The notes under the pieces were generated by a model. That model ran no database searches. It was not told the DNA's origin and saw only the letters and a list, made by a program, of their open reading frames with translations. A DNA stretch of 64,000 nucleotides from Isoalcanivorax indicus (GTDB lineage Bacteria > Pseudomonadota > Gammaproteobacteria > Pseudomonadales > Alcanivoracaceae), in assembly GCF_003259185.1 (NCBI RefSeq), contig NZ_QGMP01000001.1, positions 682,001 through 746,000 of the forward strand. Reading direction: 5' to 3'. The position numbers and the translations under genes are program-made. Shown piece after piece: positions 31,229 through 40,674 of this stretch (positions are counted from its first letter, which is position 1; the number at the start of each line of letters is the position of its first letter).

Positions 31229-32693
31229 GTGGTCAGGATGGGTGGCCGCCGTGGCGGGCGCCTCGATGCTGTGGCTGGCCGGGTGCACGGTGGGGCCGGA
31301 TTACGACGCTACCGGCATGGACCTGCCGGAAGCCTGGCCAGAGCATGCCTTGCTCTCGCCGGAAGAGACGGAGCACTGGCTCGACTGGTGGACGCACTTC
31401 GGTGATGCGGATCTGAACCATGTGGTGTCGCTGGCACTCGCCGATAATCCGGACGTGCAATTGCAGATCGCCCGGGTCAGCGAGGCTCGGGCGCGGCTGG
31501 GTTTCGCCCGGGCCGACAGGCTGCCCAGCCTCAGCGCCCAGGGCGATGCCGCACGCGAGCGGCAGTCGGGGGCATCGTTTCCGGTGCCCGGCTTCGGCGG
31601 GGTGCGTAATGCGTTCTCCGTCACCGGCGTACTCAGCTATGAACTGGATCTGTGGGGCCGGGTGGCACGCCAGCAGGAAGCGGCACGTGCGCTGCTGGCA
31701 CAGACCACCTTCGGTCGCGATGCCGTGCGTCTGCAGGTGATCACGGATGTGGTCGCCACCTATGTGAATCTGCGTACGGCGCAACGTGAGCTGGATATCA
31801 TGGCGCAGACGCTGGCCTCGCGGGAGCGCGCGGTGGAGATCGAACAGATGCGCCGTGATGCGGGGGAGTCCGATGAGTTGACCCTGCGCCAGGCCGAAGC
31901 AGAACTGGAAGGTCTGCGCGTGCGCCTGCCCATGCAGCGCCAGCTGGTGCATGAGCTGGAAGGTGCCCTGGCCGTCCTGCTGGGGCTGACCCCGGCGCAA
32001 TTGATGTCGGCGCTGGACTTCGGTGACGGTGACCTGAGCGATATCCTGTTGCCGCAGGCGGTGCCCGCGGTGCTGCCGTCAGCGCTGTTACAGCGACGCC
32101 CTGACGTTCGCGCGGCGGAGGCGGAACTGATGGCGGCGACGGCACAGATCGGTGTCAGTCAGGCGGCCCGGTTGCCGCAGGTCAATCTGAGTGCCTTTAT
32201 CGGCAGCGCGGCGATCGAGTCGAGTGACCTGTTTACCAGCGAGGCCGAAACCTGGGGTGTGGGGGCCTCTGTGGTGGCGCCGCTGGTGGACTTCGGTCGT
32301 CGCCGTGCCAATGTGGATGCGGCCCGCGCCGTGCGTGAACAGGCTGAAATCCAGTACCGGGCCACAGCGCTGGTGGCCTTCAACGAAGTACGCGATGCGC
32401 TGTCCCTGTACGACACCAGTCTGGAGCGCACGGCGGCAGCGGAACGCCAGGTGTCGGCACTGCGCCGTACCCGTGATGTGGCGCGCATGCGTTACGACGA
32501 AGGCTTCGTGGATTTCATCACCCTGCTGGATGCCGAGCGCGGACTGCTGGATGCGGAACTGGCCAGGGCCCAGGTGCGGCGTGACCAACTGGTGGCTACG
32601 GCCGGGCTGTTCAAGGCACTGGGCGGTGGCTGGAGCGATGACGCCAGTATGGAGGAAGTGATGGTGCCGCCGGGGGCCGCCGCAGGAGAGTGA
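31221..32693 (+). CDS. OprM/NodT-type outer-membrane efflux lipoprotein
   Basis: 490 residues. Lipobox LWLAGC with Cys22, then TVGPDYDA, the standard OprM start. Two repeats of the TolC-like fold are visible, with [24 protein letters not shown] in the first and [21 protein letters not shown] in the second, and the [18 protein letters not shown] helix between them. The ATG overlaps the end of the pump gene by eight bases. It completes a MexAB-OprM-like pump. Confidence 0.94.
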   Translation: MREWSGWVAAVAGASMLWLAGCTVGPDYDATGMDLPEAWPEHALLSPEETEHWLDWWTHFGDADLNHVVSLALADNPDVQLQIARVSEARARLGFARADRLPSLSAQGDAARERQSGASFPVPGFGGVRNAFSVTGVLSYELDLWGRVARQQEAARALLAQTTFGRDAVRLQVITDVVATYVNLRTAQRELDIMAQTLASRERAVEIEQMRRDAGESDELTLRQAEAELEGLRVRLPMQRQLVHELEGALAVLLGLTPAQLMSALDFGDGDLSDILLPQAVPAVLPSALLQRRPDVRAAEAELMAATAQIGVSQAARLPQVNLSAFIGSAAIESSDLFTSEAETWGVGASVVAPLVDFGRRRANVDAARAVREQAEIQYRATALVAFNEVRDALSLYDTSLERTAAAERQVSALRRTRDVARMRYDEGFVDFITLLDAERGLLDAELARAQVRRDQLVATAGLFKALGGGWSDDASMEEVMVPPGAAAGE

Positions 32694-32732
32694 TCGCGGT
32701 TGGCGGCGGCAGGGGGCGGGCTGGCGTGAAAC

Positions 32733-32755
32733 GGGGCGCCGCCTGGCGGCGCCCT
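32733..32755. terminator. GC-rich hairpin between the efflux operon and rhlB
   Basis: Arms GGGCGCCG and CGGCGCCC (within 32734-32754) with a five-base loop, in the gap between two convergent genes. It lacks a long T-tract, so it is a probable rather than certain bidirectional terminator. Confidence 0.5.
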
Positions 32756-32766
32756 GTGTTGCGTGC

Positions 32767-34170
32767 TCAGGACTGGGGCGGTGTCTTGTTGTCCTGCTCG
32801 GCCGTCTCGGGTTCTGCCGTATCTGCGGCCTGTTCCGGGGCGGCTTCCGGCGTAGCGTTACGCTCTGGCGTTTCTTGCTCAGATTTGCCCTGCTCGGCGT
32901 TCTCCTGTGCGGGTTCCCGTGCGGGCTTGCCCTGTCCCGGGTTGCCGGGGGGCTTTTCAGTGAGCAGTTCCTCGGGCGGGTACTCGCAGTCCAGCTTCAT
33001 GCCGATGGCCTTCTCCAGCTCCGGCAGCAGGAACGCGTCGTCTTCGCAGGCGAAGCTGACCGAGGTGCCGCTGGCGCCAGCGCGACCGGTGCGGCCGATG
33101 CGGTGTACATAATCTTCCGGATCTTCCGGCAGGTTGTAGTTCACCACATGGGATATACCGTCGATATGGATGCCGCGTCCGGCGACGTCGGTGGCAATCA
33201 GCACCCGGACCTTGCCGTTACGGAACCGCTCCAGTGTCTTCAGACGCTGGTTCTGCGGCACATCGCCCGAGATCATGGCGGCATTCATGCCTTTCTTCTG
33301 CAAGCGTTCACAGACGCGCCGGGTGATATCGCGACGGTTGGCGAACACCATCACCTTGTCCAGGTTCTGTTCATTGATCAGGTTGTAGAGCAAGGCGAAC
33401 TTCTGCGACGTCTCGGTGATATAGACTTTCTGGTCCACGGTTTCGGTGGTGACCTGGGCCGGTTCGATCTCGACCACTTCAGGGTCCTGGGTCCAGCGTC
33501 GTGCCAGGTTCATGACGTCCTGGTTGAAGGTGGCGGAGAACAGCAGCGTCTGTCGGTATTCCGAGGTGGGCGTATTGCGGACAATGCGCTTCACGTCGGG
33601 GATGAAACCCATGTCCAGCATGCGGTCGGCTTCGTCCAGCACCAGCACTTCCACGCGGTCCAGCCACAGATCGCGGCGGGTGCAGAAATCCAGCAGGCGG
33701 CCGGGGGTGGCCACCAGGATATCCACCAGCGAGCGCTGCAGGCGCTCCTGCTGACGGTTGAAGTTCATGCCGCCGACCACGCTCATGACGCGCAGGTCGG
33801 TGTACTTGCACAGCACGCGCGCGTCTTTCTCGATCTGCAATGCCAGCTCGCGGGTGGGGGCGACAATGAGTGCACGCGGCTCACCGGCATAGCGTTTCAC
33901 CTCAATGGGGTGCTTGAGCAGGTCATTGATGATGGTGATCAGGAAGGCGGCGGTCTTGCCGGTGCCGGTCTGGGCACGGCCGATGGCATCGGCGCCAGCC
34001 AGGGTGTGAGTCAGCACCTGCGCCTGGATCGGCGTGGCGTACTGAAAACCCTGCTCGGCAATGCCGCGCATCAGCGGCAAGGCAAGGTCGAAATCATGAA
34101 AGCGGGTTTCCCCTTCTTTCGGTGCTACCGGGAATTGCTCCAGGCTCCAGCTCGTTTCGCTGTTAGGCAT
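32767..34170 (-). CDS. rhlB: DEAD-box ATP-dependent RNA helicase, RhlB-like
   Basis: 467 residues. All helicase motifs are readable: Q motif (FQYATPIQ), [56 protein letters not shown] and [10 protein letters not shown]. The C-terminal 70 residues are a Pro/Glu/Ala-rich disordered tail, a common site for degradosome or RNA contacts. RhlB versus another RhlE/SrmB-type paralogue is judged from overall motifs, so the symbol is tentative. It is monocistronic. Confidence 0.85.
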   Translation of the reverse strand: MPNSETSWSLEQFPVAPKEGETRFHDFDLALPLMRGIAEQGFQYATPIQAQVLTHTLAGADAIGRAQTGTGKTAAFLITIINDLLKHPIEVKRYAGEPRALIVAPTRELALQIEKDARVLCKYTDLRVMSVVGGMNFNRQQERLQRSLVDILVATPGRLLDFCTRRDLWLDRVEVLVLDEADRMLDMGFIPDVKRIVRNTPTSEYRQTLLFSATFNQDVMNLARRWTQDPEVVEIEPAQVTTETVDQKVYITETSQKFALLYNLINEQNLDKVMVFANRRDITRRVCERLQKKGMNAAMISGDVPQNQRLKTLERFRNGKVRVLIATDVAGRGIHIDGISHVVNYNLPEDPEDYVHRIGRTGRAGASGTSVSFACEDDAFLLPELEKAIGMKLDCEYPPEELLTEKPPGNPGQGKPAREPAQENAEQGKSEQETPERNATPEAAPEQAADTAEPETAEQDNKTPPQS

Positions 34171-34295
34171 AAGGCTCTTCTGTTATTGCGTGGAAGCGCC
34201 ATTGTAGAAAAAATGCGCAGTGCAGGGGAACCTTTATTGTGACATCCGTACCCGACGGCGGTGAGGGCAGGCCCTCATCCGCCGCGGAGGCCGAC

Positions 34296-35135
34296 TCAGC
34301 TGCGCTTGCGCATCAGCTTCTGGCCGCTGATCATCAGCTTCTGGTACAGGGTCGGCATGGAGCGCTGCATCGTGTCGATGGCGTAGGCGTCACTGCCGAT
34401 CAGCACCCGACGCTTGTTGTTGCGAACGCCGTTGATGATGGTACGGGCGGCGTCGTCAGCGGTGGTCCGGAACATCTTCTCGAAGTCGGCGATGGCCTTC
34501 TCCGAATCGCTGCCGGTGATGTGCGAGACGTCGTTCATGCGCGCATTGCGGGCGATGTTGGTCTTGATGCCGCCCGGATGTACCGAGGTGCAGGAGACCT
34601 GACCGCCTTCGATTTCCAGCTCCATGCGCAGCGATTCGGTAAAGCCCCGTACCGCGAACTTGGCCGCATTATAGGCCGACTGGGTGGGCACCCCGATCAG
34701 GCCGAAGACGCTGGAGATGTTGACGATGTGACCGGCATCGGCCTGCTTGAGGTAAGGCAGGAACGCCTTGGTGCCATGCACCACACCCCAGAAGTTGATG
34801 CCCATCAGCCAGTCGAAATCCTCGTAGCTCATGTCCTCGACCGTTGCGCCCAGCGCCACACCGGCATTGTTGATGACCAGATGGACTTCGCCGAAGTGGG
34901 CGTACACGCGATCTGCGTAGGCATGGAAGGCGGCCCGGTCGGCCACATCCAGACGCTCGCTATGCACATCGGCGCCCTGGGCGCGCAGCGCATCAGCGAC
35001 CTCCTTGAGGCCGGTTTCGTTAACATCGGAAATGGCCAGGCGGCAGCCGGCGGCAGCCAGTTGCTGGGCCAGGGCGCGGCCAATGCCGGACGCCGCGCCG
35101 GTGATGACCGCTACGCGGTTATCCAGTACCTTCAT
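34296..35135 (-). CDS. Short-chain dehydrogenase/reductase (SDR)
   Basis: 279 residues from ATG 35135, preceded by CAGGAGAAATT. Classical SDR motifs: TGAASGIG (cofactor binding, residues 12-19), a conserved DVAD acidic turn, NNAGVALG, and the catalytic Ser in NISSVFG with YNAAK. The C-terminal 60 residues (ADFEKMFRTTADDAARTIINGVRNNKRRVLIG) resemble acetoin/steroid-type SDRs often found near lipid-metabolism genes. The substrate is unknown. Same strand as the downstream helicase and the upstream acyltransferase, but with gaps over 100 bases. Confidence 0.88.
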   Translation of the reverse strand: MKVLDNRVAVITGAASGIGRALAQQLAAAGCRLAISDVNETGLKEVADALRAQGADVHSERLDVADRAAFHAYADRVYAHFGEVHLVINNAGVALGATVEDMSYEDFDWLMGINFWGVVHGTKAFLPYLKQADAGHIVNISSVFGLIGVPTQSAYNAAKFAVRGFTESLRMELEIEGGQVSCTSVHPGGIKTNIARNARMNDVSHITGSDSEKAIADFEKMFRTTADDAARTIINGVRNNKRRVLIGSDAYAIDTMQRSMPTLYQKLMISGQKLMRKRS

Positions 35136-35286
35136 GCGGAATTTCTCCTGAATGATGCGACAAGCTGCTGAGTATAGCGGGGTGTCTGATGCAGAGTGTG
35201 CCAAATGTGACATTATTCGATGTCACAATTGGCCGTCCGGCCCCGGAGGCCGGTTATTTGTGCCAAGGTCGCGTTTCAGGTGCGCG

Positions 35287-36033
35287 TCAGTGCGGGCAGG
35301 CGGTCAGTTCGCGTTGGCCGGTGGCTGTCGCAATACGTTCGTGGCTCTCCTGCAGCAAGGCCTCCACGGCCTGGTCGGACGCGTCGCGGGCGGTCAGCGG
35401 GGGCAGGATATTCATGCTGATGTGTGCGGGGGAGAAACGCAGGGTGTCCGGGGGGAGCGCCGCGCGGGTGCCGGTCAGGCTGACCGGTAACACCGGCAGG
35501 TCCAGATCAGCGGCCATCCGGAAGGCTCCTTTCTTGAACGGGTGCAGGGTGCCGTCACGGCTGCGCGTGCCTTCGGGGAAGAAGAGGATGCTGGTGCCGC
35601 CGGCAATCTGCCGCTTGGCGGCATTGAGGCTGGCGATGGCCCGGTCAGGGTGTGACCGGTCGATAAAGATATGGCCCAGCGCCACGCAGGAAATGCCGAC
35701 CACGGGGATGCGCCGTACTTCCTGCTTGGCTACCCAGCGGATATCCATGCCGAGGTACCCGTAGAGCACCCAGATATCGATATGGCTCAGGTGGTTGGCC
35801 ACAACCACATAGCTTTGCCCGGGGCGGATGTGGTGGCTGCCCTCGATACGCACGGACACCCCGCAGAGGGCCAGGCCGATGCGTGACCAGGGCACGGCAT
35901 ACAGACGCCCGGCGCGGCGCGGGCCTATCAGCGGCGCCGTGGCCAGGCAGGCGATGCCCAGGATCAGCGTCACCAGCATCATGATCGGCATGAAGGCCAG
36001 CCAGATATACAGTGTGTAGACAAGTCTCGGCAT
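35287..36033 (-). CDS. PlsC-type lysophospholipid acyltransferase
   Basis: 248 residues from ATG 36033. Two N-terminal hydrophobic segments precede the acyltransferase core: NHLSHIDIW (H-x4-D active site, about residue 80), the FIDRS region, FFPEGTRSRDG (substrate-binding block III), and VLPVSLTGTRAALPP (block IV). It probably makes phosphatidic acid from lysophosphatidate at the inner membrane, or acylates a related lysolipid. It may be a second plsC paralogue. Confidence 0.88.
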   Translation of the reverse strand: MPRLVYTLYIWLAFMPIMMLVTLILGIACLATAPLIGPRRAGRLYAVPWSRIGLALCGVSVRIEGSHHIRPGQSYVVVANHLSHIDIWVLYGYLGMDIRWVAKQEVRRIPVVGISCVALGHIFIDRSHPDRAIASLNAAKRQIAGGTSILFFPEGTRSRDGTLHPFKKGAFRMAADLDLPVLPVSLTGTRAALPPDTLRFSPAHISMNILPPLTARDASDQAVEALLQESHERIATATGQRELTACPH

Positions 36034-36131
36034 TGCGCAGCTCCCCGGTCCTGCTCTCACCGTGCCTGAGGAGCATGATAACGCAGTGCTTCTGGCCACG
36101 CAGCGCGACGCACAGAATTGTTACAGACGTA

Positions 36132-36893
36132 TTATTCCACCGGGTCGGCAGGTCGGCCGGGGCCGCGCAGGTCCAGATAGTCGTAATACTGCCCCTGGTA
36201 TTCGGGCCGCAGCACGATGCGCCGCAGCCGATCCAGAGTGAAGTAGGGGGCGTCGCGCAGCAGGATGTTGGACAGCCAGGCCGGGATATAACCACCGGCA
36301 TCCATGATCAGCTGATAGGTCAGTTCGATCTCGTCGCCGCCGAGGAATTCCACTGCCAGCAAACCGTCCATTTCAGGGAAGCGCACATAGCGATCCGTGG
36401 GCGGCAGCAGTTCCGGGCGGTTGCGCAGGTGAATGGCCACGCCACCTTCAGGGCCGCCGGGCGCCTGAACCACATCGGCTTGCAAGACCGCTTCGCGGTT
36501 GGCCAGGGGCCACGGCAGATGGGTGGTGAAGCGCAGATAACGCAACAGGGGGGACTGCCGGTCGAATTCCTCGGCGCCGTCGACAAAGTGCAACCAGCGC
36601 GGGTAGCTGGCGTAATCTTCCAGCACAGCCACCATGGCGTACTGATCGCGCAACGTCATGCGCGTGACGCCGCGAAAGGTCTTCAGCCGCGAATCGTCGC
36701 GATGACGCATATAGACCTGGATATCGTTGCGGTCACTGACCAGACGCCAGCTGTCATCCAGATCACCCATGGCCGCAGGCGGATCGCCTGCGTGGGCAAG
36801 GCCAAGGCCGCAGACCAGACAGAGCAGCGCGCACAGCACCGCATTCAGCGGTCGGCGCGGCGCGATCGATGGCCCAAGGTGTGGCGGTTTCAT
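36132..36893 (-). CDS. Secreted START-domain (SRPBCC fold) lipid-binding-like protein
   Basis: 253 residues from ATG 36893. The signal peptide ends near LAHA|GDPP. The mature protein aligns in outline to START domains: WRLVSDRNDIQVYMRHRDDSRLKTFRG, a middle LEDYASYPRWLHFVDGAEEF, TTHLPWPLANREAVLQADV (the START W-P-x-x-x-R-D/E motif), and a C-terminal helix. Such periplasmic proteins are thought to bind hydrophobic ligands. It lies 98 bases upstream of the PlsC-like gene on the same strand. Confidence 0.78.
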   Translation of the reverse strand: MKPPHLGPSIAPRRPLNAVLCALLCLVCGLGLAHAGDPPAAMGDLDDSWRLVSDRNDIQVYMRHRDDSRLKTFRGVTRMTLRDQYAMVAVLEDYASYPRWLHFVDGAEEFDRQSPLLRYLRFTTHLPWPLANREAVLQADVVQAPGGPEGGVAIHLRNRPELLPPTDRYVRFPEMDGLLAVEFLGGDEIELTYQLIMDAGGYIPAWLSNILLRDAPYFTLDRLRRIVLRPEYQGQYYDYLDLRGPGRPADPVE

Positions 36894-37032
36894 GCAAGAG
36901 GCTCCTGATTGCCCCGGCACGGTTTGCTTGCCGCGCCGTCAATTCCGTTTGAGTCTGCGGTCGGGAAATGATTCCCGGCCCCGGACCGGCGCCGATTATA
37001 CGCGCTGGAGTGCAGACGGCGCAGACCGTTGG

Positions 37033-38808
37033 TCAGCCGGTGGGTGGCGGGGTCGGTGCCGGGCCCCGGCGCAGCGGTGCGGGTCTGCCCAGGTGGTAGC
37101 CCTGGGCGTAATCCACGCCCAGTTCGGCCAGCATGGCGAGTACGGCGGCATCCTCCACGCACTCGGCCACGGTCAGCAGGCGGAAGGCGCGAGCCACATC
37201 CACCAGCGCCCGGATCAGCACCCGGTGTTCGGCGTTGTCTTCCAGATGGCGAATGAAGGAGCCATCGATCTTGACGAAATCCACCGGCAGTTTTTTCAGG
37301 TAATACAGGGACGAGAAGCCGACGCCGAAGTCGTCCAGAGCAAACCGGCAGCCCTGCGCACGCAGGGCCTCCATGACCTTGACCGTGTTATCGATATCCG
37401 TCAGCGCTGCGGTCTCGGTAATCTCGAAAATCAGGGCGCCCGGGGCGACGCCGTGCCGCAGCATCGCCTGACGCACATGCTCGACCAGGTCCGGATTATG
37501 GAAAGACAGCCCGGAAAGGTTGACGGCCAGTGTCGACGCGGGCGTGGCGCTGCTGCCAATCAACCGGCAGGCCTGGTCGATGACGCGCTCGTCGAGCTGC
37601 TGGATCATGCCGCCCTGTTCGGCGGCGTTGATCAGGTTCTGCGTCGGTAACCAGCCGCCATGCCCGTCGCTGACCCGCAGCAGGGCTTCGTGGTGGCTGG
37701 TTTTTCCCGTGGTGACGTTGACGATAGGTTGGCCGTGCAGGGTCAGCGGCTCGCCAGCAATCAGATCGCGGACATGCTGTTCCCAGAAGACCCGCTCATG
37801 AATCCGGGCGCGGTGCAGATCGTCACCGTCGAACAGGCACCAGGCATTGCGGCCGATGCTCTTGGCCTGGTACATGGCGATATCGGCATTGGCCAGCAGG
37901 GCTTCGATCGTATCGCCGTGTTGGGGAAAGCGGCTGATGCCGATACTGGTGGTGACCGGCAGGCGTGTCAGCCCCCGGCCGATCGAGTGTGTCACGGTGA
38001 GACTGGCGAGGGCATTGCAGCACCGTTCGGCGGTGTCGCGGATGCGCGACATGCGGGTGGTGTCGAGCAGAATGCCGAATTCGTCGCCGCCGAGCCGGGC
38101 GATCACGTCTGACTGACGCAGATCAGCCCTTAATGCCTGAGCGACCTGCTGCAGCAGGCGGTCGCCGTGGTGGTGGCCGCCCAGGTCGTTGATGTCCCGG
38201 AACTGGTCCAGATCCAGCAACATCAGTGCGAAGCCGGTGCGTTCCCCAGCGAGTACGGCCTGTTGCCAGCGGCGGCCTTCTTCCAGGAAGCGGCGCCGGT
38301 TGAACAGGCCGGTGAGCGGGTCGTGGCTGGCAAGCCAGCCGATATGCGCCTCGGCGATGCGCTGATCGGAGATATCGAGGCCGATGGAGACGACACGGGA
38401 CTTGCCGCCCGCGCCGGAACGCCACAGGGTGTGCCACCAGGACAGCAGCAAGGTGTCTCCGCCTGGGCGGCGCAGTGCACTCTCATGGCGACACGCATGC
38501 TGCGTGCCCGCGGCGACACGCGCGAGTTCGGTGACGAGGGTGGCGGGCGGATCTTCCAGCAGGCTGGCAAAGGCGCGCCGCCGCAGACGCGTGGCCGGCA
38601 GGCCGCACAGCCAGCGGCCGTAGCGGTTCACCGACAGCAAGCGACCCTGGGCATCCTGGATCAGCACCACGATGTCTGCCGTGTCCTGCAGCAGGCGGCT
38701 GAAATCCTCCTGATCGGCAAGGCGGCGCGCCATGCGCATCGGGTCCTGAAGGACATCAGGATCGGAGCCCGCAGCTGCAAGCGCGGCCAGTTTCAGAGAG
38801 AAAGGCAC
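37033..38808 (-). CDS. PAS-GGDEF-EAL cyclic-di-GMP signalling protein
   Basis: 591 residues, no membrane helix. A PAS domain at about 38-155 precedes GGDEF (RLGGDEFGILL, about residue 255), with the I-site RQSD five residues before it. The EAL domain begins HHEALLRV and keeps the catalytic set: NLSGLS, FEITETAA, LDDFGVGFSSL, FVKIDGSF, ECVED and QGYHLGRP. Both synthesis and hydrolysis of c-di-GMP look possible. It is divergent from the Asp-box gene. Confidence 0.93.
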   Translation of the reverse strand: MPFSLKLAALAAAGSDPDVLQDPMRMARRLADQEDFSRLLQDTADIVVLIQDAQGRLLSVNRYGRWLCGLPATRLRRRAFASLLEDPPATLVTELARVAAGTQHACRHESALRRPGGDTLLLSWWHTLWRSGAGGKSRVVSIGLDISDQRIAEAHIGWLASHDPLTGLFNRRRFLEEGRRWQQAVLAGERTGFALMLLDLDQFRDINDLGGHHHGDRLLQQVAQALRADLRQSDVIARLGGDEFGILLDTTRMSRIRDTAERCCNALASLTVTHSIGRGLTRLPVTTSIGISRFPQHGDTIEALLANADIAMYQAKSIGRNAWCLFDGDDLHRARIHERVFWEQHVRDLIAGEPLTLHGQPIVNVTTGKTSHHEALLRVSDGHGGWLPTQNLINAAEQGGMIQQLDERVIDQACRLIGSSATPASTLAVNLSGLSFHNPDLVEHVRQAMLRHGVAPGALIFEITETAALTDIDNTVKVMEALRAQGCRFALDDFGVGFSSLYYLKKLPVDFVKIDGSFIRHLEDNAEHRVLIRALVDVARAFRLLTVAECVEDAAVLAMLAELGVDYAQGYHLGRPAPLRRGPAPTPPPTG

Positions 38809-38865
38809 GGAGTACCCCGCTATTGTTGTTGTTGCTGTTTTTGTTATGGGTCAGGGCGGGCTTTT

Positions 38866-38881
38866 TTTGAACTGGTTCAAA
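38866..38881. promoter_or_regulatory. Palindrome between divergent genes
   Basis: TTTGAAC-TG-GTTCAAA, a perfect 16-base dyad in the gap between the GGDEF-EAL gene and the five-gene block. It is operator-like; the regulator is unknown. Confidence 0.4.
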
Positions 38882-38984
38882 TTATCAGCGGGCCGGTGCC
38901 AGCACAAGTCCTTGCGTCGGCGCGGTCGGCTTGGAACACTCAGCGCCGCATTGCAACGGGATGAGAGGGGTGATGAGAGGGAGT

Positions 38985-40058
38985 ATGCGTAACAGGATCG
39001 TCCATCTCGGTATCGGCGCCTTGCTGGTATTGGGCTATTTTGCCGGTTTGCCGGGGTTCCTGTGGACCCCGGGAAGCGGCCTGGCGATCGCGCCAGTCAT
39101 GGTCACGGGCGATGCCGAGACGCCGCCCGCCTTGCCGCCGCAAACAGGGCAGCATGCTGCCTGGGTCACCGCTGACGACGGCATCACGCTGCTGTGGGCG
39201 CGGGGTGACGGGTTGTACGCCGCCCGCTGGGCGCCGGGTGAGGCGGCCTGGTCGCCGCCCGAGCCATGGCTGGATGCCGGGCTGGCCGGGGAGGGCTGGC
39301 TTGACGGGGGCTTTGTGCCCCAGCGTCTGGCGGACGACAGCCTGGCGATTCACTTCATTCAGCCGGGGCCCTTCCCCGCACTTGCCCGGCTTGAGCGGGG
39401 GGGCGACGGTCACTGGCGGCGCCACCGGGCCGGGCAGGTCCTGCCGTTGCCCGGGGGCGAGCCGACCCTGCGCGCGCCCGGATTGCCGCTGCGTGACGGC
39501 GGTCTCTGGATGACGGTGCAGGTGGGGGATCGCGAAAGCCTGTACGCCGTGTCGGCAGACGGGCGCCTGCAAGGGCGGCAGTTCCTGTCGGCACCTGGCG
39601 AGCAGATCAGCCTGCTGGCGGAGAGCGAAGCAGAGCTCCTGGCGCTGCTGGCGCCTGCGCAGCCGGGCCTGGCGCGCTGGCGTGCCAGTGCTGATCTGGG
39701 CCACCGCTGGACCCTGGCTGCGCCGCTGCAGGCCTTGGCCGAGGTCGCACCGGTGCCGTTGGCCGCAGTGCGTCTGGACGCACGTGATTGGGGGCTGGTG
39801 CGCAGTGATCCTTCAGGGCAATTGTTCTGGCATCGCAGCCGTGACGGCGGGCAGCAGTGGCTGGCACCGCAGGCGCTGGTGCGCAGTAGCGTCGCCTGCC
39901 TGCAACAGCAACCGCCAGCCTTGCACGGTGGGCGGGATGGCTTGCTGCATCTGGTCTATCCGCAGCACGACGGGACCCGGGAGGGAGATTGCCGACTGCA
40001 TTATCTGCCATTCCGCGTGGATGGCCGCGTGCTCAACCGGGAGTCGAACCATGAATGA
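38985..40058 (+). CDS. Membrane-anchored protein with Asp-box (sialidase-like propeller) repeats
   Basis: 357 residues from ATG 38985, preceded by GAGGGAG; in-frame ATGs at 38961 and 38973 are alternatives. An N-terminal hydrophobic helix (about 5-25) exports or anchors it. Two Asp-box motifs S-x-D-x-G-x-x-W are visible: SADLGHRW and SRDGGQQW (both in the C-terminal half), typical of sialidase-type beta-propellers. Catalytic sialidase arginines are not obvious, so a binding role is as likely. It overlaps the next gene by eight bases. Confidence 0.6.
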   Translation: MRNRIVHLGIGALLVLGYFAGLPGFLWTPGSGLAIAPVMVTGDAETPPALPPQTGQHAAWVTADDGITLLWARGDGLYAARWAPGEAAWSPPEPWLDAGLAGEGWLDGGFVPQRLADDSLAIHFIQPGPFPALARLERGGDGHWRRHRAGQVLPLPGGEPTLRAPGLPLRDGGLWMTVQVGDRESLYAVSADGRLQGRQFLSAPGEQISLLAESEAELLALLAPAQPGLARWRASADLGHRWTLAAPLQALAEVAPVPLAAVRLDARDWGLVRSDPSGQLFWHRSRDGGQQWLAPQALVRSSVACLQQQPPALHGGRDGLLHLVYPQHDGTREGDCRLHYLPFRVDGRVLNRESNHE

Positions 40059-40665
40059 ACTGGCGCCTGTTGTCATCGCTGGCCTGGTCTGGGCCGCTCT
40101 GGCGGCTGCGCTGCTGCGCCAGCGCACAGCGCTTGGGCAGCAACGCCGCGCGCTGGCGCACCTGCTGCTGGTGGCGGTCGGGCTGTCGCTGGCAGCCCTG
40201 CTGCAGGGCTGGTCCGGGAGTGTCTGGCTCGGACTGGGGGGGCTCAGCCTGACCAGCGGGCTGCTGGCGCTGGGTTTCCTGCTCATGCCCTGGTGGCCCG
40301 TGTCGGTGCCCCTGTTGCCGATGCAGGATCGGCGTATGCTGATTCTGGCCCTGCCGCCGCTGGCGGCCTTGCTCTGGTGGCCGCCGTTGGCGGGCATCAG
40401 CGGGGACCTCTGGGCGTTGGGCTTCGGTGACTTCCGGGTATCCACCGTGCTGCTGTGCGTGGGCCTGGGGCTGTGGGTGCTGCGTGCCTATGCGCTGTGC
40501 CTGTTGCTGGTGGCGGCGCAGTGCGGTTTTGCAGTGGGGCTGTTGCCGTCAGGCAATCTCTGGCACTACCTGCTGGACCCCTGGCTGGGCGTGGCCGCCC
40601 TGTTGTGGTGGGGCTGGCGGCTGTATCGGCCGGGTGGCCCGGCGGCACCGCCGCTGGCCTCCTGA
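40051..40665 (+). CDS. Integral membrane protein of unknown function
   Basis: 204 residues, about six membrane helices, very rich in Leu, Trp and Gly. No recognised motif; the hallmarks of exosortase (AxxCSG) are absent. The ATG overlaps the stop of the Asp-box gene (ATGAATGA), and it ends nine bases before the FemAB-like gene, so the three are translationally linked. Function unknown. Confidence 0.6.
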   Translation: MNELAPVVIAGLVWAALAAALLRQRTALGQQRRALAHLLLVAVGLSLAALLQGWSGSVWLGLGGLSLTSGLLALGFLLMPWWPVSVPLLPMQDRRMLILALPPLAALLWWPPLAGISGDLWALGFGDFRVSTVLLCVGLGLWVLRAYALCLLLVAAQCGFAVGLLPSGNLWHYLLDPWLGVAALLWWGWRLYRPGGPAAPPLAS

Positions 40666-40674
40666 GCGGTTTGC

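Noticed and set aside
29396-31288. A 630-codon minus-strand frame opposite the RND pump
   Set aside because: Antisense shadow: composition is His/Gln/Gly rich and the pump reads clearly on the other strand.
38821-38845. TTG-rich short tandem tract upstream of the GGDEF-EAL gene
   Set aside because: Only a few imperfect repeat units; no evidence of phase variation since it lies outside the reading frame.
40051-40665. Exosortase candidate in the five-gene block
   Set aside because: The AxxCSG active site and conserved Arg/His arrangement are absent.
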